A stretch of DNA of 55,364 nucleotides from Acaryochloris sp. CRU_2_0 (GTDB lineage Bacteria; Cyanobacteriota; Cyanobacteriia; Thermosynechococcales; Thermosynechococcaceae). The DNA lies in assembly GCA_012034865.1 (NCBI GenBank), contig JAAUOM010000015.1, forward strand, positions 1 to 55,364. Direction: 5' to 3'. Positions within the stretch are counted from its first letter, which is position 1; each line of letters opens with the position of its first letter. Below the pieces are notes generated by a model that had not been told where the DNA came from, ran no database searches, and saw nothing but the letters and a program-made list of their open reading frames with translations. This document shows positions 1-8,796 of the stretch, piece after piece. The position numbers and the translations under genes are program-made.

Positions 1-87
1 ATCTTCGACCAACTGCTCATAATCCAACCCATCCACGATGGGCAACCAGATTGTTTTATCTCCAGGAATGAAGGATTTGGTTCCCAT
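1..87 (-). CDS. N-terminal fragment of unidentified protein
   Basis: A minus-strand frame opens with ATG at 87 and runs off the left edge, giving 29 residues that begin MGTKSFIPGDK. A GGGGA stretch about six bases upstream of the ATG would serve as ribosome binding site. I do not recognise the family from so few residues. It diverges from the acyl-CoA ligase gene, so the 525 bases between them would hold both promoters. Confidence 0.4.
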   Translation of the reverse strand, partial: MGTKSFIPGDKTIWLPIVDGLDYEQLVED

Positions 88-612
88 CACTCAATCCCCT
101 AGCAGAGACTTCTTGACTCATTTTTAAAGGGTGATTGACAGGATTCATTCACTAACACACATTTGTTTGGAAACAGTAGAATTGAAGTTATTAAAGTAAG
201 GTGTTTGGTAAAGCACGGTCTAGCAATTTGGTTGGAGCAGACTGGCGAAAGTTCTTGGTGCACTGTAAATCATCGACCGAGACGCCTCTGGGCGTTCCTA
301 TAAGCACATGTTATACTGAATACAACACTCAAAATAGTTGATTTGATTAGCAAATTTAGCTGGGAACCAATTGTTAAATTTCAGTACTGATCGGTTATTC
401 TCTTTTCGCTAAATCAGCAGAAATGGCTTTTATCAAAATCTCTTAAGACCTGAATCAATACCTGCCATCCATTGATAGGCAAAGGTTTCAAGAATCATGA
501 CTCGCTGCTGGTTAGTGGTGTGATGAGCAAGTGTGTTGCTTATTGGCATTTTTAGCGACTCATTATATTGACTTTGCAGGAGCAGAAAGTTAATGGCTTT
601 CTGAGTCTACAG
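88..612. other. Intergenic region upstream of the beta-oxidation cluster
   Basis: This stretch of about 525 bases is AT-rich and carries no convincing gene. It should contain the promoter of the fatty-acid degradation cluster. I see only a weak 5-bp hairpin (AGCAA/TTGCT) near 525-540 and no operator I can name. Confidence 0.5.
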
Positions 613-2667
613 ATGTTTTTACCTCCACAAATTTACCGTGCCCCCGCTCATGTGGGGACGGTGAGCTTGGGGCGAACGTTACCCTCGCTATTGGATGAAG
701 CGTGCGATCGCAATCCCAATACCCAAGCCTTTAATCAATGGACTCCCAAAGGTTGGCAACCCCTTTCCAACCAAGCTTTTCGCAGTACCGCTGAAGAACT
801 GGCTCTGGGGCTACAAGCAATTGGGTTACAAGCAGGCGATCGCGTTGCCCTATTCATGCACAGTGACACCTATTTCTGTATCGCCGATATGGGTTGTCTG
901 TTGGCGAAGCTCGTGAATGTCCCCATCTCTTTGGGCGAGGTTCCCGAAAATATTGTGCTGATCTTGCAGCATAGTGGGGCTACGGCCTTAATTCTCTCCG
1001 ACAGGGCTTTGCTGGCTCAAATTGCCCCCTGTCTAGGAGAAGTCAACTCGCTCAAAACTCTCATCCTCATCGATGCTCTCTCTGCTGGTCAGGAAAACCT
1101 ATCTGAGGCTGATAGAGACCGTTGGGGACTCCCATCCCACTTACAGTTCTGGTCTTGGGCAGAGCTGGCAGCTAAAGGTGCAGCCAACCGATCACCGCTA
1201 ACGGTCAGGGCCTTACGGGACCAGATAGCTGCCGATGATCTGGCCACCATTATCTATGTGGCGGCAGCAACCGGGCGCTGTCAGGATTTACGGAGTAGTT
1301 TACTGCCGATGTTTCGGATGGTGAAAACGATTCGAGAGCATTTGCAGAAGCACAAATCCCCGCAGTATGTCTGTGAAACCCCCAAGGGGGTGATGCTCAC
1401 CCATGAGAACTTGTCTGCGGATGCCCTCGCCGCCTTTAGTGAAATCCCTGACCTTAAACGGGGACCACAGGAAGTTATTCTCTCCTTTTTGCCCCTCACC
1501 CATATCTTTGCGCGGGTATTGCTCTATGGTCATATCAACTACGGCCATACGATTCATTTTTCCACACCCACACGGGTGATTAAACACCTGCGGGAGGTGC
1601 AGCCCACCGTCTTTGCTACCGTACCGCGACTGCTGGAAAAAGTGGCACAAAAAATATCCGAAAAAAGTCACCATCTGTCAGGATTCTCCCGCTGGGTCTC
1701 TATTTGGGCTTTAGGATTAGCGCAACGCTATGAGTTAGGGCAGCATCCTGATTGGGGATACAGTTGGCAACTCAAACTGGCGGATTGGCTGGTCTTTAAG
1801 CAATGGCGTTTAGCCTTGGGAGGGCGGTTGCGCTATTTACTAACGGGGGGAGCAGCCCTGAAAGCTGATTTAGCTAATCTGTTTGCCGCAGCAGGAATGC
1901 CGATCCTGCAAGGGTATGGGCTGACACAGACGAGTGCCGTCATTTGTGTGAATCGGGGTCAGTACAATCGGGCTGGCACCGTGGGACCTCCCATTGCTGG
2001 GGTGGAAATGGCGATCGCAGCAGATGGTGAAATCCTGGTTAAAGCCCCCTATGTGATGAAGGGGTACTACCACAACCCCACAGCCACCCAAGAAGCCATT
2101 GATGAGGAGGGTTGGTTTCATACCGGGGACGTGGGTGAATTTACAACCGAAGGCTTTCTGAAACTGACGGGCTATAAAAAAAGTCTGTTCAAGCTGTCTA
2201 CAGGTAAATATGTGACGCCAGAACCCTTGGAACGCCATGTCATGCAATCACCCTTGGTAGAGTATGCGATCGCCATCGGTGCTGGCCAAAGATTCTGCGC
2301 GATGTTGATCTTCCCCAACAGGCACAAACTCCAAGCTAAAGCCCGCACCTTAGGCTTACAACAGCCCCTGCCTACCTTACTCCAAGATCCTCAAATTCAA
2401 GCGTTGTACCAGGATTTAGTAGAGGCTGCCAATCAAAGCTTACCTGACTGGTCAAGGGCGAAAAAATTTCAACTCGTCCATGCCGAACTCACCGTCAATA
2501 ATGGCCTGCTGCTGGCCAACCACCAGATTCAGCGAGAACAAGTGCAAGAACGGTTTGCTGAGGTGATTGAACAACTGTATGCAGAAGCGCCTCCGGTCGC
2601 CAGACCTACCCGTCAACTGCCACCTCAGACTCCTGAACTACCCCCTTTACAGGTAGAAGCTGCCTAA
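613..2667 (+). CDS. fadD: Long-chain acyl-CoA synthetase (AMP-forming), split P-loop motif
   Basis: Member of the ANL (AMP-binding) family, predicted to activate fatty acids to acyl-CoA with ATP and feed the three beta-oxidation genes downstream. The length, 684 residues from ATG 613, is in the usual range. A TTG at 568 would add 15 residues with no similarity value, so ATG 613 (MFLPPQ) is preferred. Family motifs seen include LTGGAALKADL, GYGLTQTSAV, GWFHTGDVGEF and a C-terminal lid region. The oddity is the ATP-binding loop: the usual YTSGTTGxPKGV reads YVAAATGR (about 215-222), then 34 extra residues (223-256), then PKGVMLTHENL. The extra block is in frame (nt 1279-1380). Either the enzyme tolerates the insert or its adenylation activity is altered. 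The family call is secure; activity is uncertain. Confidence 0.85.
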   Translation: MFLPPQIYRAPAHVGTVSLGRTLPSLLDEACDRNPNTQAFNQWTPKGWQPLSNQAFRSTAEELALGLQAIGLQAGDRVALFMHSDTYFCIADMGCLLAKLVNVPISLGEVPENIVLILQHSGATALILSDRALLAQIAPCLGEVNSLKTLILIDALSAGQENLSEADRDRWGLPSHLQFWSWAELAAKGAANRSPLTVRALRDQIAADDLATIIYVAAATGRCQDLRSSLLPMFRMVKTIREHLQKHKSPQYVCETPKGVMLTHENLSADALAAFSEIPDLKRGPQEVILSFLPLTHIFARVLLYGHINYGHTIHFSTPTRVIKHLREVQPTVFATVPRLLEKVAQKISEKSHHLSGFSRWVSIWALGLAQRYELGQHPDWGYSWQLKLADWLVFKQWRLALGGRLRYLLTGGAALKADLANLFAAAGMPILQGYGLTQTSAVICVNRGQYNRAGTVGPPIAGVEMAIAADGEILVKAPYVMKGYYHNPTATQEAIDEEGWFHTGDVGEFTTEGFLKLTGYKKSLFKLSTGKYVTPEPLERHVMQSPLVEYAIAIGAGQRFCAMLIFPNRHKLQAKARTLGLQQPLPTLLQDPQIQALYQDLVEAANQSLPDWSRAKKFQLVHAELTVNNGLLLANHQIQREQVQERFAEVIEQLYAEAPPVARPTRQLPPQTPELPPLQVEAA

Positions 2668-2743
2668 CGCTCCTGCATCTAACTTGAACCTCAGCAACTC
2701 TGCTGCAAATATTTCCCGACTCTTTTCTAGAGGAGATAGAACA

Positions 2744-5113
2744 ATGTTTAAGCCCTTTCGAACAGCAACGGTCCTGGGTGCTGGCGTCATGGGTGCCCAG
2801 ATTGCAGCCCATCTTGCCAATGCTGGCTTACTTGTCCATCTGTTAGATTTAGCCGCCCCCGGCGACAATAAAAATCAACTGGTGGAAACTGCGTTTGCCA
2901 AAGCAAGACAGCTCAATCCGCCGATTTTCTTTATCCAAAAGACGGCACGACGGGTCATCCTCGGCAATTTTGATGACCATTTTGATCGAGTAGCCGAGGC
3001 AGATTGGGTGATCGAAGCCGTTGTCGAGAATTTGCCCATCAAGCAACAGCTGATCACTCGCGTTGCCCAACTAGCCCGACCCGATGCCGTTATTTCTACT
3101 AACACCAGCGGTTTACCCATTCATGAAATTGTGGCGACCTTGCCCGTAAACTTTCGCCAACGCTTCTTGGGCACCCACTTCTTCAACCCACCCCGCTATC
3201 TGAAACTACTAGAACTGATTCCTACTGCGGATACTGACCCGCAAATCCTAGAGCGGATGCGCTGGTTTGGCCAATCCTATCTGGGCAAAGGAGTCGTCAT
3301 CGCCAAAGATACCCCCAACTTTATTGCTAACCGGATTGGTATCTATGCCACCCTGTTGGCACTGCGCGCTTACACAGACCAAGACTACACCATCGCAGAG
3401 ATCGACACCCTCACGGGAACCCTAGTAGGCCGCCCCAAATCAGCCACCTTCCGCACTGCTGACCTCGTCGGTCTCGATACGCTTTTGTACGTAGCGGACA
3501 ACCTCTATCCCGCCATTGCCGATGACGAAAGCCGAGATCTCTTTAAAGCGCCACCTTTGCTCCGGCACCTAGTGGAAACGGGCACCTTAGGTGCTAAAAC
3601 CCGCCAAGGATTTTACAAAAAAGTCAATGGCGAGATCCTGTCCCTCAATCTTGACACCCTCGCTTACGAAACCGCAAAGCCCTTAAAACTGGGCAATCTC
3701 CAGGCCATCGAAAAACATAAATCCCTGCCTGAGCGTCTGCAAGCCCTGTATCGAGAGTCCGGTAGAGCAGGTCAATTCTTCCGGTACTTCACCCTGGCTC
3801 TGTTGAACTATAGTGCCCATCGCTTACCGGAGATCGCCGACAGCCCCCATGACATTGATCAAGCCCTCCGTTGGGGGTTTGGCTGGGAACTCGGCCCCTT
3901 TGAAATCTGGGATGTTCTGGGATTGACAACCGTGCTGGAGGATATGCGCGCTGCTGGGATGAGTATTCCTGAATGGATGTTGACATTGGCAGAAACAGGA
4001 GCGACAGGGGTGTATAGGCGGGATCAAGCCGTCTACACACCGAACCATACCTACCTCCCCATCCCCACGCCAACCGATGAGATCGATCTAGACCCCCTCA
4101 AGCGTGATCCACAACGGACGATCTGGCAGAACGCTGAATCAGCCTTGCTAGATATGGGCGATCGCATTGCCTTGTTTGAATTCAGATCCAAGGGAAATAC
4201 CCTCAGCCAGAAGGTTGTCAAAGGTCTGGATCAGGCATTGGATATCTTAGAAACACAAGACTATCGCGGTTTGGTAATTGGCAATAGTGGCCAGCACTTC
4301 TGCGCTGGAGCCAATCTTCTGGATATGGTGATCCTGTCTCAGAAGGACCGTCTGAATGTTTTCGCAGATGTCACCTCTGGGGCAATGGCGCATCTTTTGG
4401 ATAAGTTTCAGAGTTTGATGCATCGATTGCACTACTTCCCAAAACCCATCGTTGCAGCGATTCAAGGTCGCGTTCTGGGTGGGGGTTGCGAACTAGTAAT
4501 GGCCTGTCCCCATGTGGTGGCATCGGTTGAAACTTATATCGGTTTAGTCGAATTGAGTGTGGGTTTGATTCCTGGTGCTGGGGGGATCATGCGCATGGCG
4601 ACTTGGGCCGCCGATCAAGCGGCGACGGAAACGCCTAGTCATATCCAACCCTTTATCAAACAAGCCTTTGAAACGATTGGCATGGCTAAAGTGTCCAGTA
4701 GTGCCTATGAAGCCCAAGCTTGGGGCTATTTGCCGCCGCAAGCTCGGATTATTATCAATGGAGATCGCCGCCTCTTTGTGGCCAAAGAAGAAGTCCTACG
4801 GCTGGACCATGCAGGCTATACTCCACCGCCAAAACGCAACGCCGTCATGGTTCTGGGTCGACCCGGTCGTGCCCTCTTAGAAAATGCCGCTTACCTCTAT
4901 CAACAAGGCGGCTATATCTCTGAGTACGATCGCTTCCTGGCTCAGCGTTTGGCATACGTGATCACAGGCGGCGATCTGTCTGCTCCCACGTTGGTCTCTG
5001 AAGACTATTTGCTGCAACTAGAACGGCAACTGTTTTTGCCACTCTTTAGCGAAAAGAAAACCCAAGAGCGGATTATGCAGGTGCTGAAGACGAAGAAACC
5101 GCTGAGGAATTAG
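2744..5113 (+). CDS. fadN: 3-hydroxyacyl-CoA dehydrogenase / enoyl-CoA hydratase (FadN type)
   Basis: Bifunctional beta-oxidation enzyme. The NAD-dependent hydroxyacyl-CoA dehydrogenase comes first (Rossmann motif GAGVMG near residue 12, THFFNPP further on) and the crotonase-type hydratase is C-terminal. This order is that of Bacillus FadN, opposite to proteobacterial FadB, and the length of 789 residues equals that of B. subtilis FadN. The hydratase half keeps the FCAGANLLDM oxyanion-hole region and two acidic residues, E583 (GGGCELVMAC) and E603 (LVELSVGLIPGAGG). Their spacing of 20 matches the two catalytic glutamates of classical enoyl-CoA hydratase. Start: ATG 2744 has AGGAGA seven bases upstream; the longer TTG start at 2684 has nothing comparable. 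It lies 76 bases after the ligase and 14 bases before the thiolase, consistent with one operon. Confidence 0.92.
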   Translation: MFKPFRTATVLGAGVMGAQIAAHLANAGLLVHLLDLAAPGDNKNQLVETAFAKARQLNPPIFFIQKTARRVILGNFDDHFDRVAEADWVIEAVVENLPIKQQLITRVAQLARPDAVISTNTSGLPIHEIVATLPVNFRQRFLGTHFFNPPRYLKLLELIPTADTDPQILERMRWFGQSYLGKGVVIAKDTPNFIANRIGIYATLLALRAYTDQDYTIAEIDTLTGTLVGRPKSATFRTADLVGLDTLLYVADNLYPAIADDESRDLFKAPPLLRHLVETGTLGAKTRQGFYKKVNGEILSLNLDTLAYETAKPLKLGNLQAIEKHKSLPERLQALYRESGRAGQFFRYFTLALLNYSAHRLPEIADSPHDIDQALRWGFGWELGPFEIWDVLGLTTVLEDMRAAGMSIPEWMLTLAETGATGVYRRDQAVYTPNHTYLPIPTPTDEIDLDPLKRDPQRTIWQNAESALLDMGDRIALFEFRSKGNTLSQKVVKGLDQALDILETQDYRGLVIGNSGQHFCAGANLLDMVILSQKDRLNVFADVTSGAMAHLLDKFQSLMHRLHYFPKPIVAAIQGRVLGGGCELVMACPHVVASVETYIGLVELSVGLIPGAGGIMRMATWAADQAATETPSHIQPFIKQAFETIGMAKVSSSAYEAQAWGYLPPQARIIINGDRRLFVAKEEVLRLDHAGYTPPPKRNAVMVLGRPGRALLENAAYLYQQGGYISEYDRFLAQRLAYVITGGDLSAPTLVSEDYLLQLERQLFLPLFSEKKTQERIMQVLKTKKPLRN

Positions 5114-5127
5114 GTAGGAGTCAAAAA

Positions 5128-6309
5128 ATGAATACTGCATACATCATCTCCAGTGTTCGTACGGCTGTCGGTAAAGCTCCCAGGGGGACTTTACGCCATG
5201 TCCGTCCTGATGATTTGGGGGCAGCTGTGGTCAAAGGTGCGATCGCAAAAGTCCCTGGTTTAGATCCAGCTCAAATTGATGATGTGCTGTTTGGGTGTGC
5301 TTTCCCTGAAGCAGAACAAGGGTTTAACTTGGGGCGGGTCATTGCGCAACGGGCGGGGCTACCGGATGCTGTGGCGGGTTGTACAGTGAATCGTTTCTGT
5401 GCATCCGGTTTACAGGCGATTGTGATGGCATCCCAAGCCATTATGACGGGGCAAGCACAGATCATGGTGGCGGGGGGAGCAGAATCCATGAGTTTAATGC
5501 CGATGGGTGGTCATTATTTGACGCCGAACCCCGTGTTGCTTGATGAAGCCCCAGAGGTCTATTTAAGCATGGGGTTAACGGCGGAGAATGTGGCCGAGGA
5601 GTATCAGATTTCACGAGCTGATCAAGATGCCTTTGCCTTGCGATCGCATCAATCTGCCCTTGCAGCTATCAACCAAGGACGATTTCAAGAAGAAATTATT
5701 CCCTTTACCGTCACGACGACCGATCTTGTGAATGGCCAACCCCAGACTACCCAAACCCTGTTCACTGTGGATGAAGGTCCCCGTGCCGACACAAATCTGG
5801 AAGCCTTGAGCCAGCTTCCGCCCGTCTTTAAGGTCAACGGCACGGTTACCGCAGGCACTTCCTCTCAAATGTCCGATGGAGCTGCCGCCACGTTGCTCAT
5901 GAGCGAGACAACCCTCGCTCAATTAGGGGTTCAACCCTTGGGGCGCTTACTGGGGTATGCCGTTGCTGGGGTTGCCCCTGGTCTCATGGGCATGGGTCCC
6001 GTTGCAGCCGTACCTAAGGTACTCAAACAGGTCGGACTCACCCTGGAGGATATCGGTCTGATTGAGCTGAATGAAGCCTTTGCTGCCCAATCCCTAGCTG
6101 TCATCCGCAAGTTGAGCCTAGACGAGCGGATTATCAATGTCAATGGGGGTGCGATCGCCCTAGGTCATCCCCTTGGCTGCACAGGAGCGAAACTTACTGC
6201 CACCTTACTCCATGAAATGCAGCGACGCGGCGTCCGCTATGGACTAGTGACGATGTGTGTGGGCGGTGGCATGGGTGCTGCGGGGGTGTTTGAGAATCTG
6301 ATGCTTTAG
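5128..6309 (+). CDS. fadA: Acetyl-CoA acyltransferase (3-ketoacyl-CoA thiolase)
   Basis: Thiolase that would release acetyl-CoA in the last step of beta-oxidation. The 393-residue length is standard for the family. The nucleophilic cysteine C91 lies in [10 protein letters not shown], the histidine H347 in [11 protein letters not shown], and the second cysteine C377 in [10 protein letters not shown], so the full catalytic set is present. A good ribosome binding site (TAGGAG) precedes ATG 5128. It begins 14 bases after the FadN-type gene and is followed 36 bases later by the acyl-CoA dehydrogenase gene. A biosynthetic thiolase such as PhaA is the alternative by sequence alone; the neighbours favour degradation. 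Confidence 0.92.
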   Translation: MNTAYIISSVRTAVGKAPRGTLRHVRPDDLGAAVVKGAIAKVPGLDPAQIDDVLFGCAFPEAEQGFNLGRVIAQRAGLPDAVAGCTVNRFCASGLQAIVMASQAIMTGQAQIMVAGGAESMSLMPMGGHYLTPNPVLLDEAPEVYLSMGLTAENVAEEYQISRADQDAFALRSHQSALAAINQGRFQEEIIPFTVTTTDLVNGQPQTTQTLFTVDEGPRADTNLEALSQLPPVFKVNGTVTAGTSSQMSDGAAATLLMSETTLAQLGVQPLGRLLGYAVAGVAPGLMGMGPVAAVPKVLKQVGLTLEDIGLIELNEAFAAQSLAVIRKLSLDERIINVNGGAIALGHPLGCTGAKLTATLLHEMQRRGVRYGLVTMCVGGGMGAAGVFENLML

Positions 6310-6345
6310 TTTTATTTTGCCAATCGCCAATAAAGGAGCAAACCC

Positions 6346-8796
6346 ATGCCTCCCCTCCCACTCCTCCTCACCCTCCCCACCGCCTTTCTCCTGTTTCTCC
6401 TTCTTGGCTACTTTGGTGTCCCTCTCTGGACTTGGACGCTCTACTGCGCTGGACTCCTCACCCTTACCCATCCCCCTCTATGGCTATGGGGACTCTACGG
6501 GACAGGTGCGGTCATTCTCAACTTGCCCCTCTTGCGGCGTTGGCTAGTGACCTATCCGCTCATGCAAGCTATCCAAGCACTGAAGCTGTTTCCGCACATC
6601 TCCGAGACGGAACGAGCGGCCATTGAAGCGGGGACAGTTTGGATAGAAGGCGAGTTCTTTACAGGCCAGCCAGATTTTCAGCGAATGTTGAACGAACCCT
6701 ACCCAGACCTAACACCAGAGGTGCAAGCCTTCCTAGAGGGCTCTGTGGAGCAGGTCTGTCGGATGACGAGTGATTGGGAGATTTACCAGCGGAAAGATCT
6801 GCCAGCGGAAGTATGGGAGTACCTAAAACGTGAGCGCTTTTTTGGCATGATGATTCCCGCAGAATATGGCGGATTGGGATTTTCGCATCTGGCGTATAGT
6901 GCAGTGATGGCTAAGCTGGCCTCTCGTTCATTTACCCATGTAGCAACAGTGGGGGTCACCAATTCCTTAGGCCCCGCTAAGTTACTGCTGCGGTATGGCA
7001 CGCCCGCTCAGAAACAGCGATATTTGCCGCGTTTAGCACGGGGAGAAGAGATCCCTTGCTTTGCCCTCACCGAGCCTCAGGCAGGGTCTGATGCCGCCAG
7101 TATTACTTCAGAAGGAGTAGTGTTTCGCGGCGAAGATGGTCAGTTGTATCTGCGGCTGAATTGGGAGAAACGCTATATTACCTTGGGGGCGATCGCAACC
7201 CTCCTTGGCCTAGCCTTTCAACTCAAGGATCCAGATAACTTGCTAGGGAAGGGTGAAAATGTAGGGATCACCTGTGCCTTAATTCCGACTAATACACCCG
7301 GCGTCATTCAGAATCGCCGTCATGACCCGATGGGCGTACCCTTTTACAACTCTCCCCTTCTAGGTAAAGATGTTGTTGTTCCCATTGAGCAAATCATTGG
7401 CGGCGTCGAACAAGCAGGACAGGGCTGGAAGATGCTGATGCAGTCCTTGGCCGCTGGTCGGGGGATTAGTTTTCCGGCTACCTGTACAGGGGTGGCCAAA
7501 CTGGTAACGCGGGTGACGGGGGCACATGCCTTAGTTCGCAAGCAGTTTGGCCTCTCCATTGGTCGCTTTACTGGCGTGGAGGAACCCTTAGCGCGGATTG
7601 GGGGCTTCACTTATCTTCTGGATGCGGTGCGTCTGTATACCTGTGGTGCTGTAGATCAGGGTGAACAACCAGCGGTGGTGTCTGCGATCGCCAAATATCA
7701 CTCCACCGAACTCGCCCGCCAGATCATCAACGATGGCATGGATATCTTAGGAGGAGCGGGCATTTGTCGCGGTCCTCGCAATCTCTTGGCCAATATTTAT
7801 ACTGCCATTCCAATTGCGATTACCGTGGAAGGAGCCAATATCCTCACGCGCACCATGATGATTTTTGGTCAGGGGGTCATTCGCTGTCATCCCTATGTCT
7901 ATCTAGAGATCATGGCCTTAGAACAGGCAGATGTCGCCGCCTTTGATCAGGCTTTTTGGCTCCATCTAGGATTGATCCTCCGCAATGGCTGTCGAGCAGG
8001 CTTCCTGAATGTAACACGGAGCCGCTGGGCGCAAGCCCCCGTCACCGGACCCACTGCCATCTATTACCGCCAGTTGACTTGGGCTGCGGCCACGTTTGCC
8101 AACCTGACGGATTGGGCCATGCTGGGTTTGGGCGGTAGCCTGAAACGCCAAGAGACCTTAACGGGACGGTTTGCGGATATCTTAAGTTGGCTGTATTTGA
8201 GTACCGCCACGTTACGCCGTTATGAAGCCGAAGGGTGCCTACCAGCAGATCTGCCCTTTGTAGAGTGGACCCTGCGTTATGGGTTGGCTCAGATCCACAA
8301 TGCGATTCTTGGTTTGTTACAAAATATGCCCCTACCCCTACTAGGTTTGCTGCGGCCACTCTTGATCGGCTGGTGGCAAATGAATTCCCTGGGGACGATG
8401 CCATCAGATGAGTTGGGACATCAAGTAGCGATGGCCATGCAAACACCGGGTGAACAACGCGATCGTATCACTCGCACCATCTACACTCCCGATCACCCAG
8501 AAGAAACCTTGGGACGACTCGATCTCGCCATGTGTTTGTCTGTAAAAGCAGAACCCATTGCCCAAAAGATTAAAGCTGCCATTCACACTGGCCAGTTGCC
8601 CAAAGCTGCACCCCAGCATCTACTCCAGCCCGCTCAGACCTTGGGCATTATCACCCCAGAGGAAGCTGCCTTAGTCCAGGCAGCAGAAGCAGCCCGTCGA
8701 GATGCTATTGAAGTGGATGCTTTTACCCTAGAAGCTTATCAACAGACTACGCTCACGATCCCGGAAGCGAGAGCATCAGTGTCCGCATTCATTTAG
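6346..8796 (+). CDS. fadE: Acyl-CoA dehydrogenase, FadE type (membrane-anchored)
   Basis: FAD enzyme for the first oxidative step on acyl-CoA. At 816 residues it is of the large E. coli FadE kind (814 residues), not the short 380-residue kind. The first 70 or so residues are strongly hydrophobic and likely anchor it in a membrane. The family signature CFALTEPQAGSDA is at about 240-252, the central domain contains GGAGICRGPRN, and a long C-terminal extension of the DUF1974 kind follows. AAAGGAG precedes ATG 6346. It is the last gene of the cluster, and its final 8 bases overlap the end of clpB on the other strand. Electron transfer partners (ETF) are not in this window. Confidence 0.92.
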   Translation: MPPLPLLLTLPTAFLLFLLLGYFGVPLWTWTLYCAGLLTLTHPPLWLWGLYGTGAVILNLPLLRRWLVTYPLMQAIQALKLFPHISETERAAIEAGTVWIEGEFFTGQPDFQRMLNEPYPDLTPEVQAFLEGSVEQVCRMTSDWEIYQRKDLPAEVWEYLKRERFFGMMIPAEYGGLGFSHLAYSAVMAKLASRSFTHVATVGVTNSLGPAKLLLRYGTPAQKQRYLPRLARGEEIPCFALTEPQAGSDAASITSEGVVFRGEDGQLYLRLNWEKRYITLGAIATLLGLAFQLKDPDNLLGKGENVGITCALIPTNTPGVIQNRRHDPMGVPFYNSPLLGKDVVVPIEQIIGGVEQAGQGWKMLMQSLAAGRGISFPATCTGVAKLVTRVTGAHALVRKQFGLSIGRFTGVEEPLARIGGFTYLLDAVRLYTCGAVDQGEQPAVVSAIAKYHSTELARQIINDGMDILGGAGICRGPRNLLANIYTAIPIAITVEGANILTRTMMIFGQGVIRCHPYVYLEIMALEQADVAAFDQAFWLHLGLILRNGCRAGFLNVTRSRWAQAPVTGPTAIYYRQLTWAAATFANLTDWAMLGLGGSLKRQETLTGRFADILSWLYLSTATLRRYEAEGCLPADLPFVEWTLRYGLAQIHNAILGLLQNMPLPLLGLLRPLLIGWWQMNSLGTMPSDELGHQVAMAMQTPGEQRDRITRTIYTPDHPEETLGRLDLAMCLSVKAEPIAQKIKAAIHTGQLPKAAPQHLLQPAQTLGIITPEEAALVQAAEAARRDAIEVDAFTLEAYQQTTLTIPEARASVSAFI

